DNA of 64,000 nucleotides, from the NCBI RefSeq assembly GCF_042650885.1, contig NZ_JBHSBU010000001.1, positions 868,001-932,000 of the forward strand. Reading direction: 5' to 3'. A model generated the notes under the pieces. That model was given only the letters and a program-made list of their open reading frames with translations. It was not told the DNA's origin and searched no databases. How positions within the stretch are numbered: position 1 is the first letter of the stretch; every line of letters begins with the position of its first letter. The stretch is from Chitinimonas_A lacunae. GTDB taxonomy: Bacteria > Pseudomonadota > Gammaproteobacteria > Burkholderiales > Chitinimonadaceae. Shown in pieces: positions 39,011-47,377 of the stretch. Made by a program: the position numbers and the translations under genes.

Positions 39011-41854
39011 CTACCCGTTCTCGCGCAAGGTCAACATCACTTCAGGCCGCCCCGGCCAGATGGCGATCGGCAGGAAGCCGGGCGGTACTGGCATGCCGGT
39101 CAGTTCCGCCATGGCCAGGATGAAAGTGGTGAATGGCCAGGACAGCCCTTCATCAGCCGCCCCCAGCAGCCCCTTGGCCGTGAAGGTCTGGCTGGCCACG
39201 GCCACCGCCGCCAAGGCATTGCGCATGTTTTTCAAATGCGGCTCAAGCTGCCTGAGCAACGCTTCGGGCCGGTCGTGGGCCCGGGTCGGATCGAGCGCCT
39301 GCTGTAGCGCCCGGGAAGCCTGCGCCAGCTTGTCGCCGCTGCGCACCACGACGGCCAGCCGGTGCACGACACCAAAGCGCAGATTCTCGTCGATATGGTA
39401 GCCGCCGCTTGCCACCACATCGGGAAAGCCCACCCGGGCAGCCAGTGACAGATCGGGATCGGCGACACTGACGTAATGGTCGGGATAGAGCGAGAGATAA
39501 CGCAGTAAACGGCCGGTCTCATCGAGTGCCGCCATATCAGCGATGCCCGCCAGTGCCACTTCGGCATGCTGGTGGATCACGGCTGTCGGAGACTCGTGGG
39601 CAAAGGGCTTTCTGTCGGCATAGTACAGATCGAGACAGCGTCGGCCGTATTTAAGGAAAGTGGCCTGGATGACTGGGGAGGAATGGGCACAGAAGCGTTC
39701 CCACTGAGTCGCGGACAGCTCCAGCGGCAATACCAGCGCCAGGTCGCGCCAGAAATGTTTGGCTCCCATCTCCTGGTCGTCCGGAATAGCCAGCAACATG
39801 CGCAGATCGAGCCGGTTATGCACACCCATCGCGCCCGCCAGTTGGTCGAGCAGATGCTGTACCGAGCGGCGATCGGTCTTTTCTCCGGCGGCGGTAAAGG
39901 CACCCAGCAGTTCCAGCGACAGGGTGGGAGTGCCGCTCTCGGGGTGCCGGCTCAGGTCAGCGACCACCCCAAGCTGGACACAGCGATGTTTCCAGGGATT
40001 GTTCACCGTGGTCTGCGCCTGGGCCTGGGCCTTTGCCACCAGCAGGCGGCCGGCACGGTCGGCCTGAAGGTGGGCGTCGGTCAGCAGCAGCTGACTGTTT
40101 TCAAACGAGAAACCGAGCAGGTCGATACCGATCCGGGCCTGGCTCATTCGGCGGAAACCGGCCAATAGCCAGCCGTCGGCATCCTGCACGGCACCAGCGG
40201 CTTCGGCCTGGCGGAGCAGATCATCGAGCAAGGCCAGCCGGCCACCGCACAGGGCGAGATAGAGCTGTCTGGCTTCATGGCAGGCCATGCCCGGGGCGAA
40301 CCAGATACTGAGCATCTGCCCGGCATAGCGACTCGATTGCCATTCCAGGCCCAGCGCCAGCTTGAGCTTGGCGCGCTGGGCAATGGTCAGTGACTCGATC
40401 AGTTCCTCACGGCTGGCGGCATAGCGGGCCAGCTCCTGCCTGATCGGCGCTTCCCAGGCCGCTGCTGCCTGCGGTGGCATCGGGCTCAACCGGGCACCCA
40501 ACTCGCCCAGCGAAGCCAGTAACTGTTTCCGTGCCGGCCCCTCCTCTTCCAGATTGCGCGCCAGCTTGTCCATGGCCTGCCCCAGACGCTCGCCGGCCTC
40601 GTTTATCGCTTCGCTGACCAGCGGCCGCAATCGGGCGCTCAGCGTCTCTTTGAGCTTACCCGCCGCCTTGTCGAGCAAGCGTCGGGTCAGCCGCTCGGTC
40701 AAGCCATCCGGATCGGCTGAACCATTGGCCAGACCACCGAGCGCCTGGTCCAACTCATCGGCCAAGGTATCGGTCAGCCGTGTCACCAGCTGTTCGCGCT
40801 GCTCCCAGGTGCTGTGGCCACCAATCAGCAGCGTCACCAGATCCTTCAGTCGGTCGCTGTCGATCTCCTGGAGCAGACGCTGACGTAACAGATCACGCAC
40901 GCCCTGACCGGGCCGGGTCAATGAATCGAGCCGCGCTCCCTGGGCCGCCGGCCAGGCGGCGCGCAATACCTGCTCGGCGCTGTCGGTGAGACCGGACAGA
41001 TCCAGCCCTGCATTGAGCTTCAGCGAAAAATCGCCGCTATGGCCGCTGCCAAGGTTGAGCACCACCCGCAGCCCCTTGATGCCATGATGCAGCTCAGGCT
41101 GAACCCGCAAGCGGTAGTCGCCGGCCAGCTGCAAACGGGCCTCGGCCCGTGCGGAGAGCGACAGGCCAAGCTGTGCCTTGTCTCCGTCAAGCCCATAGGT
41201 CCAGCCAGCCGCGCTGGCAGCGGCACCGGCGGCCAGACTGACGTACAGATCCCCCTGCATGCTCATCGACAGCCCACGGAAGCGGTTGTCGCCCACCCGC
41301 TCGAGCAATCCCTGCAAATCGGTCGGCAGCAGCCAGTATTCGCTGGCATCGGTGATGGCCTCAATCAGCCTATCCCCTTTGGAACCCTCGATAAACCAGT
41401 CGATCCGGGCATTGCCATTAGCGCCTGCCTTGGGCTCGACACTGCCCCAGGCGCCGATCTGCTGAGTACCCGTCAGCGACGCCTTGAGTTCGAGTGCCGC
41501 GCCGTAGCACAGCAGCAGATGATCCAACGCCGGTTCGATGCCCAGCTGCCTTTGTTGCGCCTCGTCGAGCAGATCGATATCGAGCCGGACCGAGTTGCCG
41601 ACCACGGCATCCCAGCTCCAGCCGGCATCGTCAGTCTGAATCTGTCGCCCGGCATCGAGCAGGGGCAGACTCAATTCGGGCATTGCCTCGCGCGGCAGGT
41701 CGCCGATAGGAGTCGCCAGACGCTGCACCTGCTCATCGGCCCCCAATGCCTTGAGTATCTGCGGCATCGACTGGCTGGGGTGGTTGATCCACTGTCTGGC
41801 CTGATCGACCAGTTTCCGGTTCAGGGGGATCAAGTGGCTTCTTGTACTTATCAT
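39011..41854 (-). CDS. 947-residue protein of unknown family
   Basis: No known domain is recognised. There is no signal peptide or membrane helix. The first 220 residues are mixed alpha/beta with small Gly/Ala-rich segments; about 225-300 looks beta-rich (alternating polar/hydrophobic, e.g. YRLRVQPELHHGIKGLRVVL); about 310-470 is a long charged helical region with probable coiled coil (repeated L-x-x-x-L-x-x-x with Glu/Arg/Gln); the last 400 residues are mixed and contain few Cys. Codon use matches the neighbours, so it is a genuine resident gene. The ATG at 41854 has GGAGG seven bases upstream; a TTG one codon earlier is less likely. Single-gene unit. Confidence 0.85.
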   Translation of the reverse strand: MISTRSHLIPLNRKLVDQARQWINHPSQSMPQILKALGADEQVQRLATPIGDLPREAMPELSLPLLDAGRQIQTDDAGWSWDAVVGNSVRLDIDLLDEAQQRQLGIEPALDHLLLCYGAALELKASLTGTQQIGAWGSVEPKAGANGNARIDWFIEGSKGDRLIEAITDASEYWLLPTDLQGLLERVGDNRFRGLSMSMQGDLYVSLAAGAAASAAGWTYGLDGDKAQLGLSLSARAEARLQLAGDYRLRVQPELHHGIKGLRVVLNLGSGHSGDFSLKLNAGLDLSGLTDSAEQVLRAAWPAAQGARLDSLTRPGQGVRDLLRQRLLQEIDSDRLKDLVTLLIGGHSTWEQREQLVTRLTDTLADELDQALGGLANGSADPDGLTERLTRRLLDKAAGKLKETLSARLRPLVSEAINEAGERLGQAMDKLARNLEEEGPARKQLLASLGELGARLSPMPPQAAAAWEAPIRQELARYAASREELIESLTIAQRAKLKLALGLEWQSSRYAGQMLSIWFAPGMACHEARQLYLALCGGRLALLDDLLRQAEAAGAVQDADGWLLAGFRRMSQARIGIDLLGFSFENSQLLLTDAHLQADRAGRLLVAKAQAQAQTTVNNPWKHRCVQLGVVADLSRHPESGTPTLSLELLGAFTAAGEKTDRRSVQHLLDQLAGAMGVHNRLDLRMLLAIPDDQEMGAKHFWRDLALVLPLELSATQWERFCAHSSPVIQATFLKYGRRCLDLYYADRKPFAHESPTAVIHQHAEVALAGIADMAALDETGRLLRYLSLYPDHYVSVADPDLSLAARVGFPDVVASGGYHIDENLRFGVVHRLAVVVRSGDKLAQASRALQQALDPTRAHDRPEALLRQLEPHLKNMRNALAAVAVASQTFTAKGLLGAADEGLSWPFTTFILAMAELTGMPVPPGFLPIAIWPGRPEVMLTLRENG

Positions 41855-42059
41855 CAAAACACCTCCGCCGTGCAGATAGTTGGAAGAGACCGCGCCCGCA
41901 CTGTAGCGCGGCTACTGTGTCCCGGCCCATCCTCCAAATGGAGGGTGAATTCCGCCCAGCCTCCAACTGCCCCCGCCACAGCCGAGCTGGCGTCCTGCTG
42001 CGCTCGGGCACCGCACCCTAAGACCGGACAGAGGTTTCAGCACAAAAAAATAAAATAAT

Positions 42060-42078
42060 CAGCAAACCCACTGCAAGA
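42060..42078 (+). repeat. 19-bp dispersed motif, copy I
   Basis: Second block CTGCAAGA is complete; the first block (CAGCAAA) is degenerate and its spacing is one base short under some alignments. It lies beyond the livK-like terminator, antisense to both neighbouring genes. Confidence 0.4.
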
Positions 42079-42091
42079 TAAATAGGGATAT

Positions 42092-42129
42092 AAAAAGAAA
42101 AATGGCTGGAATCTGCCTTCCAGCCATTT
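42092..42129 (-). terminator. Rho-independent terminator of the LivK-like gene
   Basis: AAATGGCTGGAA and TTCCAGCCATTT pair around a 6-base loop; on the minus strand the stem is followed by TTCTTTTTA. About 24 bases after the stop codon. Confidence 0.93.
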
Positions 42130-42152
42130 CTCGATCCAACTGCGGAAAACGT

Positions 42153-43343
42153 TTATTGACCGCCGATGGTTTCCATCACCTTCCAGTCACCGCCTTCGAC
42201 CTTATAGACGGTGATGCCACCGTCACGCAGGTCGCCGCGGGCATCGTAGGCGATCTTGTTGGAAGTGACGCCGGCGTATTCGATCTTGGCCAGCACCGGC
42301 AGATACTTGGCCGGCTCGACCGAATCGGCCTGCTTCATGGCCGCGATCATGGTGCGCACGGCGTCGTAGCCATAGGGCGAGTAGATTTCCATCTGGCCGA
42401 ATTTGGCCTTGAAGCGGGTCTCGAACTCTTTGCCCTTGGGCATCTTGTCGAGCGGCAGGCCGGCCAGCGAGGCAATGGTGCCTTCGGCATCGGTGCCGGC
42501 GAGCTTGAGGAAGGTCGGGGTACGGGTCATTTCGCCCGACAGCAGCGGCGCCTTGATGCCGAGCCGCTTCATCTGCTTGACCATCGGTGCGGCCTGGGCG
42601 TCGGCGCCGCCGTAGAACAGCGCATCAAAGCTGGCCGCTTTGAGACCGGTCAGGATGGCGGTGAAATCGGTGGCCTTGTCGTTGGTGAACTCACGACGCA
42701 CGATCTCGGCGCCGGCGGCCTTGGCGGCCTTCTCGAATTCATCGGCCAGACCTTGGCCGTAGGCGGTGCGGTCATCGATGATGGCGATTTTCTTGGCGCC
42801 CAGCTTCTCCACCGCAAACTTGCCGACCACGGCGCCTTGCTGGGTGTCCGAGGTCATCGAGCGGAAGGTGGTGTCGTACTTCTGATCGGTGAAGGCCGGG
42901 GCCGTGGCCATGGCGATCTGCGGCAGACGGGCTTCGTGGTAGATCTTGGAAGCGGGAATCGAGGTGCCCGAGTTGAAGTGGCCGATCATCCCGGCAATTT
43001 TCTGATCGACCAGCTTCTGGGCGATCTGGGTGGCGACCTTGGGGTCGGCCTGGTCGTCTTCAGCCACCAGCTCGAACTTGACCGGCTTGCCGCCAATGGT
43101 GGGTTTCTCGGCGTTGGCGTCTTCGATCGCCATCATCACGCCATTCTGGTAGTCCTTGCCCAGATGGGCCTGCGGACCGGTCAGCGGGGCGGCAAAGCCG
43201 AGCTTGACCGTTTGCGCCTGACCGGCAGCCTCAGCGGGTGCAGCGGACGGCTCCGGACTGTCGGCCTTCTTCTCACCACAGGCGGCCAGCGCAAAAGCGG
43301 CTGCGACGACAAGGCTCAGACGGGTCAGCATGGGGCGTTGCAT
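42153..43343 (-). CDS. Branched-chain amino acid ABC transporter substrate-binding lipoprotein (LivK/BraC-like)
   Basis: 396-aa type I periplasmic binding protein. A lipoprotein signal ends ALAAC (Cys about residue 22), followed by a Pro/Ala/Glu-rich spacer. The mature domain starts KLGFAAPLTGPQAHLGKDYQNG, with the AIEDANA helix, AEDDQADPKVATQIAQKLV and IGHFNSGTSIPAS segments typical of Leu/Ile/Val-binding proteins, and YSPYGYDAVRTMIAAM near the end. The ATG at 43343 has AGGAGAGA upstream; the longer in-frame reading has no signal peptide. No permease or ATPase genes are adjacent, so the transporter is encoded elsewhere or the protein works with a shared one. Confidence 0.93.
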   Translation of the reverse strand: MQRPMLTRLSLVVAAAFALAACGEKKADSPEPSAAPAEAAGQAQTVKLGFAAPLTGPQAHLGKDYQNGVMMAIEDANAEKPTIGGKPVKFELVAEDDQADPKVATQIAQKLVDQKIAGMIGHFNSGTSIPASKIYHEARLPQIAMATAPAFTDQKYDTTFRSMTSDTQQGAVVGKFAVEKLGAKKIAIIDDRTAYGQGLADEFEKAAKAAGAEIVRREFTNDKATDFTAILTGLKAASFDALFYGGADAQAAPMVKQMKRLGIKAPLLSGEMTRTPTFLKLAGTDAEGTIASLAGLPLDKMPKGKEFETRFKAKFGQMEIYSPYGYDAVRTMIAAMKQADSVEPAKYLPVLAKIEYAGVTSNKIAYDARGDLRDGGITVYKVEGGDWKVMETIGGQ

Positions 43344-43506
43344 ATTGTCTCTCTCCTGATTGGACGAACCGGGCGGGATCAGCCCGGCAGCGGGCCGATT
43401 ATGGCCAGCCGGCCACCTCAGCGGCAATAGCGGGGTTTCCCTAGTACCAGGGCGCTTAGACAGTCCGGCGAAAGGTTTTTCAAAACAACTTATTCACCAA
43501 CTTCTG

Positions 43507-43525
43507 TCTTGCAGAAGATTTTCCT
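43507..43525 (-). repeat. 19-bp dispersed motif, copy D
   Basis: Minus-strand AGGAAAA, four bases, CTGCAAGA, a full consensus match, 14 bases after the TAA stop of the solute-binding gene. Here the second block lies in the loop of a CTTCTG/CAGAAG hairpin. Confidence 0.65.
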
Positions 43526-43539
43526 GTTTTTTTAGGAAG

Positions 43540-44283
43540 TTAGAGACCGTAGCGACGCCGCAAGGCGGCGATTTCATTGGCGTTGCGGCTTAAAAACTGG
43601 TCGAACTGGCGGATCAGTTCAGGATGGCGCCGACTGGACAGATAGTAGTGACTGTCCTGGATATCGAGCAGGCCAGGGTCCGGCACCAGCGCCCCCTCGG
43701 CCTTCAATGCCCTGAGATGGTGGTTGGCGACCTGCCAGGCCATATCGACTGCATCGACCCGGTCCAGCATGGCCATTTTGAGCAGCTCGCGCGCCCCTTG
43801 CGCCTCTTCGACCCGGATACGGCCGGCGGTGATGTCGTCCTGGAACTTCCACGGCGTGAAGCCGCGGATCACCCCAAGTACCTGCACCGATTCGCGGCCG
43901 CGGCCCAGCCGCTCGGGTTTGACCAGGATCACATTCTGGAACACCAGCAAGGGCGCCGAGTAATGGAGTTCCAGGCCCTGTTGGCGCTTGGTGTCGCTGT
44001 TCCAGCGCGGGCTGTCGGGAAACACCAGATCGAAGCGACCCTGCCAATATTCACGATAGAGCCGCTTGACCGGCAACGGTCGATAGACGAAGCGGTGACC
44101 ATGCTGGGCGGCGAAACGGTCGAGCACATCGCGGGCGTAACCGACGTAGCGCTGTTCGGGCCCGCTGACGCTGAAAATGGGGAAGTAATCGATATCTTCG
44201 ACGCCGACCGTGAATTCAGCGGCGAGCGCAGCAGCGCTCAGCCAGACGACAGCCAGGGCCCGAAAACCTTGTTGTCGAATCAC
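43540..44283 (-). CDS. Family-3 periplasmic solute-binding protein (orphan 1)
   Basis: 247 aa: signal peptide (about 1-22, ending SAAALA), then an SBP_bac_3 domain beginning EFTVGVEDIDYFPIFSVSGP and including VGYARDVLDRFAAQHGH, RFDLVFPDSPRWNSD and VANHHLRALKAEG. It binds a small, probably amino-acid-like ligand in the periplasm. I chose a GTG start at 44283 because GAGGAGG lies directly upstream and the signal peptide follows; the longer ATG reading adds a charged, unconserved segment. It is divergent from the hybrid kinase gene (about 200 bases) and has no permease partner, so a sensory role is possible. Confidence 0.82.
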   Translation of the reverse strand: MIRQQGFRALAVVWLSAAALAAEFTVGVEDIDYFPIFSVSGPEQRYVGYARDVLDRFAAQHGHRFVYRPLPVKRLYREYWQGRFDLVFPDSPRWNSDTKRQQGLELHYSAPLLVFQNVILVKPERLGRGRESVQVLGVIRGFTPWKFQDDITAGRIRVEEAQGARELLKMAMLDRVDAVDMAWQVANHHLRALKAEGALVPDPGLLDIQDSHYYLSSRRHPELIRQFDQFLSRNANEIAALRRRYGL

Positions 44284-44490
44284 GCCCCTCCTCCTGCGTT
44301 GCCGTGCCACTGCTTCACTATAGTCCGGCCGTCTTGATAAGCCGGCAGAGCCGGGCAAATACACTAAGATTGATCAAAGCGTCGAATACAGACGCAGCTT
44401 TTCATTCCACCCAGTCGCATTCCTTGTCTCCCAGTCAAGGCTATGCCACTACCGCGTTCCCCGCGCGGTGACGGAAAAGGAGGGGGAAAG

Positions 44491-47370
44491 ATGTCCACCC
44501 TGTTCGCCGCCTGGCGCCGCTTCTTTGCGCCGTCCGGCCCCGGACCGGCGCTGGCGCTGGGCTTGGTCAGCCTGGCTTTGGTGTTATGGATAGCCGTATC
44601 GCAGTCGACCCGCTTGGTAGGTCCGCTGCTCGGCATCCTGGTCCTACAGGTATTGCTGCTGTTACGCCGCTGGCTGCCGCCGGCCCGGCCGGTTGCCACA
44701 ACGGACCCTGCCACGGCGCCGTTTTCATTGGCCAATCTGGTCGATTACGCTCCCAATCCGATGCTATTGCTCGACGAGCGCGGCCGTATCCGTATGGCCA
44801 ACCGCCCGGCCGAGCAGCTCACCGGCTACAGCAATGCCGAACTGAGCGACCAGATTTTCGCCAGTCTGCTGCCCGACCGTCCTGACCCGGCCCTGCCGGG
44901 TTTTCGTCATATCAACCATACCGATCAGATGCTGCGGCGCAAGGATGGCAGCAACGCCCCGGTCGAGATCAGCATCGGCCCGGATGGCACCATGCTGGCC
45001 GCGCTGATCGACCTGACCGAACGCCATGCCGCCGAGACCCGGTTCCGCATGCTGGTGGAGGCGTCGCCCACGGCCATCCTCCTGGTCAATACCCAGGGCC
45101 GTATCGTGCTGGTCAATGGCCAGAGCGAAGACCTGTTCGGTTATGCGCGCACCGAAATGCTGGGCCAGCCGATCGAGATGCTGATGAACGAACTCGATCA
45201 GGAAGGCCATGCCCGGCTGCGTTCGGACTATGTGCGCACCCCGACTTCGCGCCGGATGGGCAAGAACCGCGATCTGTACGCCCGTCACAAGACCGGGCGG
45301 GCGATTCCGGTCGAAGTCGGCCTGTCGCCCATCGTGGTTGGCAATGAAACGCTGATCCAGGCGGCGGTGGTCGATATCAGCCTGCGCAAGCAGACTGAAC
45401 AGCATCTGCGCGAACAGGCCGAGCAACTGAGCCAGGCCAGCCGCTACAAATCGGAATTCCTGGCCAATATGTCGCATGAGCTGCGCACGCCGCTCAACAG
45501 CATCCTGATTCTGAGCGAACAGCTGCGCAATAACCGCAAGGGCAATCTCGACGAGCGCCAGGTGATGCATGCCGATCTGATCAACCGCTCGGGCACCGAT
45601 CTGACCCAACTGATCAACGACATCCTCGACCTGTCCAAGGTCGAGGCTGGCCTGATGCGAGTGGTGCCCGAGCTGATCGACCTGGGCCAGTTGGTCAGCG
45701 ATCTGTGCGATACCTTCCGGCCGCAGGCGCAGACCAAGGGGATCGAGCTGCACTGCAATGTGGCGTCCAACGTACCCCGGCTGATCCATAGCGATCCGCA
45801 GCGGCTGTCGCAGATCCTCAAGAATCTGCTGGCCAATGCGCTCAAGTTCACCGAACAGGGCTCGGTCCGGCTCGATATCACCCGGGCCGAACCGGCCAAG
45901 CCGCCGCAGGTGCCGGACAACGCCTCGCTGGCTTTCCGGGTCAGCGATACCGGCATCGGCATTCCGGCCGACAAGCAGGCGCTGATCTTCGAGGCATTCC
46001 AGCAGATCGATGGCTCCACCAGCCGCCGTTTCGGCGGTACCGGCCTGGGGCTCACCATCTGCCGCCAGCTGGCCGAACTGCTGGGCGGGGCGATTACGGT
46101 CAACAGTCAGATGGGGGTGGGCAGCCTGTTTACCCTCTATCTGCCCAGCCAGGAACAGGACGACACCGCCGCCCCGTCCACGCCACGCGGCACCGCTTCG
46201 TCGAGGCCGCACGAGCTGGCCCCGCCCGAGCGGCGCGAGGTGCTGATTGTCGAGGACAACCCGCAGTTCGCCGAGATTCTGCGCGATAACGCCGAACAGT
46301 TCGGCCTGGTCCCGGTCGTCTGCAGCGATGGCCAGAGTGCCTTGCATCAATTGCAGGAGCGCCAGTTCCTGGCCGTGCTGCTCGATCTGCTGCTGCCCGA
46401 TATCAGCGGCTGGCACATTCTCTACAAGATCAACCAGCAGCCCCCCGAGCGGCGGCCGCCGGTGCATATCCTGTCCTGCGTCACGCCCGATGTGAACTGG
46501 GAAAGCCATGCCGCCAGCTATCTGGTCAAGCCGGTGGCAGCCAGCGATCTGTCGGCGCTGTTCCGCCAGATCGCCAGCGGCTATCCGGCCACCAAGCTCG
46601 CCCTGTTGCTGGTCGAAGACGACCCGGTCGAGCGCGACGAATACCTGACCCGTGCCAAGACCCTGGGCCTGCACAGCCGTGGCTGCGCCACCATGACCGA
46701 AGCCATCGGCCTTTATCGGGCGCAGCATTTCGATCTGCTGGTGATCGATGCCAAATTGCCCGACGGCTCGGGCATCGAGCTGCTCGACCGGCTCGACCGT
46801 ATCCGGCCTTTGGCAGCAAGCCGGATCATTCTGCACACCAACCTCGATCCCGATCCGGAACAGAGCGCCATTCTGGCCCGCCACCAAGTACGACTGGTCG
46901 GCAAGACCGATAGCCGACGCGAAGCGCTGGTGCAGGCGCTGCGCGAGCTGATCCTGCAATTGCAGACCCCACCCGCCGAGCCCTGCAATGAACCCTTGCG
47001 CCGGCTGCTGCTGGTCGATGACGATGAGCGCAACTGTTATGCGCTGAGCCTGTTGCTCGAAGGAATGGGCTTTGCTGTTGATCTGGCACATAACGGTCGC
47101 GAGGGCGTCGAATTGGCCCAGACGGGCGACTATGCGCTGATCCTGATGGATATTTCCATGCCGATCATGGACGGCTACGAAGCGATCCGCATCCTGAAGC
47201 AACAGATGCGGTTGGAGACGCCAATCATTGCCCTGACCGCCCGGGCAATGAGCGGAGACCATGACAAATGCCTGGCCGCCGGCGCCGACGACTATGTCTC
47301 GAAGCCGGTCACCAGCAGCAAACTGGCCCAGGCACTGTCGCATTGGCTGGACAAGACACCGAAGGAGTAG
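44491..47370 (+). CDS. Hybrid sensor histidine kinase, TM2-PAS-PAS-HisKA-HATPase-REC-REC-REC
   Basis: 959-aa inner-membrane kinase. Two helices (about 20-38 and 43-60) with almost no periplasmic loop, two PAS domains (about 80-175 and 185-300), HisKA with phosphorylated His329 in FLANMSHELRTPLNS, and an ATPase with NLLANALKFTE, DTGIGIPADK and FGGTGLGLTICRQLAELLGG. Three receivers follow: VLIVEDNPQF...LLDLLLPD, LLLVEDDPVE...VIDAKLPD and LLLVDDDERN...LILMDISMP, each with an acceptor Asp. AAGGAGG lies 8 bases before the ATG. With so little periplasmic sequence, input must come through PAS, the membrane or a partner such as the neighbouring binding proteins. The next gene follows after 7 bases. 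Confidence 0.94.
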   Translation: MSTLFAAWRRFFAPSGPGPALALGLVSLALVLWIAVSQSTRLVGPLLGILVLQVLLLLRRWLPPARPVATTDPATAPFSLANLVDYAPNPMLLLDERGRIRMANRPAEQLTGYSNAELSDQIFASLLPDRPDPALPGFRHINHTDQMLRRKDGSNAPVEISIGPDGTMLAALIDLTERHAAETRFRMLVEASPTAILLVNTQGRIVLVNGQSEDLFGYARTEMLGQPIEMLMNELDQEGHARLRSDYVRTPTSRRMGKNRDLYARHKTGRAIPVEVGLSPIVVGNETLIQAAVVDISLRKQTEQHLREQAEQLSQASRYKSEFLANMSHELRTPLNSILILSEQLRNNRKGNLDERQVMHADLINRSGTDLTQLINDILDLSKVEAGLMRVVPELIDLGQLVSDLCDTFRPQAQTKGIELHCNVASNVPRLIHSDPQRLSQILKNLLANALKFTEQGSVRLDITRAEPAKPPQVPDNASLAFRVSDTGIGIPADKQALIFEAFQQIDGSTSRRFGGTGLGLTICRQLAELLGGAITVNSQMGVGSLFTLYLPSQEQDDTAAPSTPRGTASSRPHELAPPERREVLIVEDNPQFAEILRDNAEQFGLVPVVCSDGQSALHQLQERQFLAVLLDLLLPDISGWHILYKINQQPPERRPPVHILSCVTPDVNWESHAASYLVKPVAASDLSALFRQIASGYPATKLALLLVEDDPVERDEYLTRAKTLGLHSRGCATMTEAIGLYRAQHFDLLVIDAKLPDGSGIELLDRLDRIRPLAASRIILHTNLDPDPEQSAILARHQVRLVGKTDSRREALVQALRELILQLQTPPAEPCNEPLRRLLLVDDDERNCYALSLLLEGMGFAVDLAHNGREGVELAQTGDYALILMDISMPIMDGYEAIRILKQQMRLETPIIALTARAMSGDHDKCLAAGADDYVSKPVTSSKLAQALSHWLDKTPKE

Positions 47371-47377
47371 CCCGACT

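Larger units (their letters stand above)
41855..42152. other. Intergenic region between livK-like gene and the 947-codon gene
   Basis: 298 bases containing the livK-like terminator, dispersed-motif copy I, an A-rich stretch, and about 180 GC-rich bases upstream of the large gene including a short TCCTCCA/TGGAGGG inverted repeat near 41930. Confidence 0.5.
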
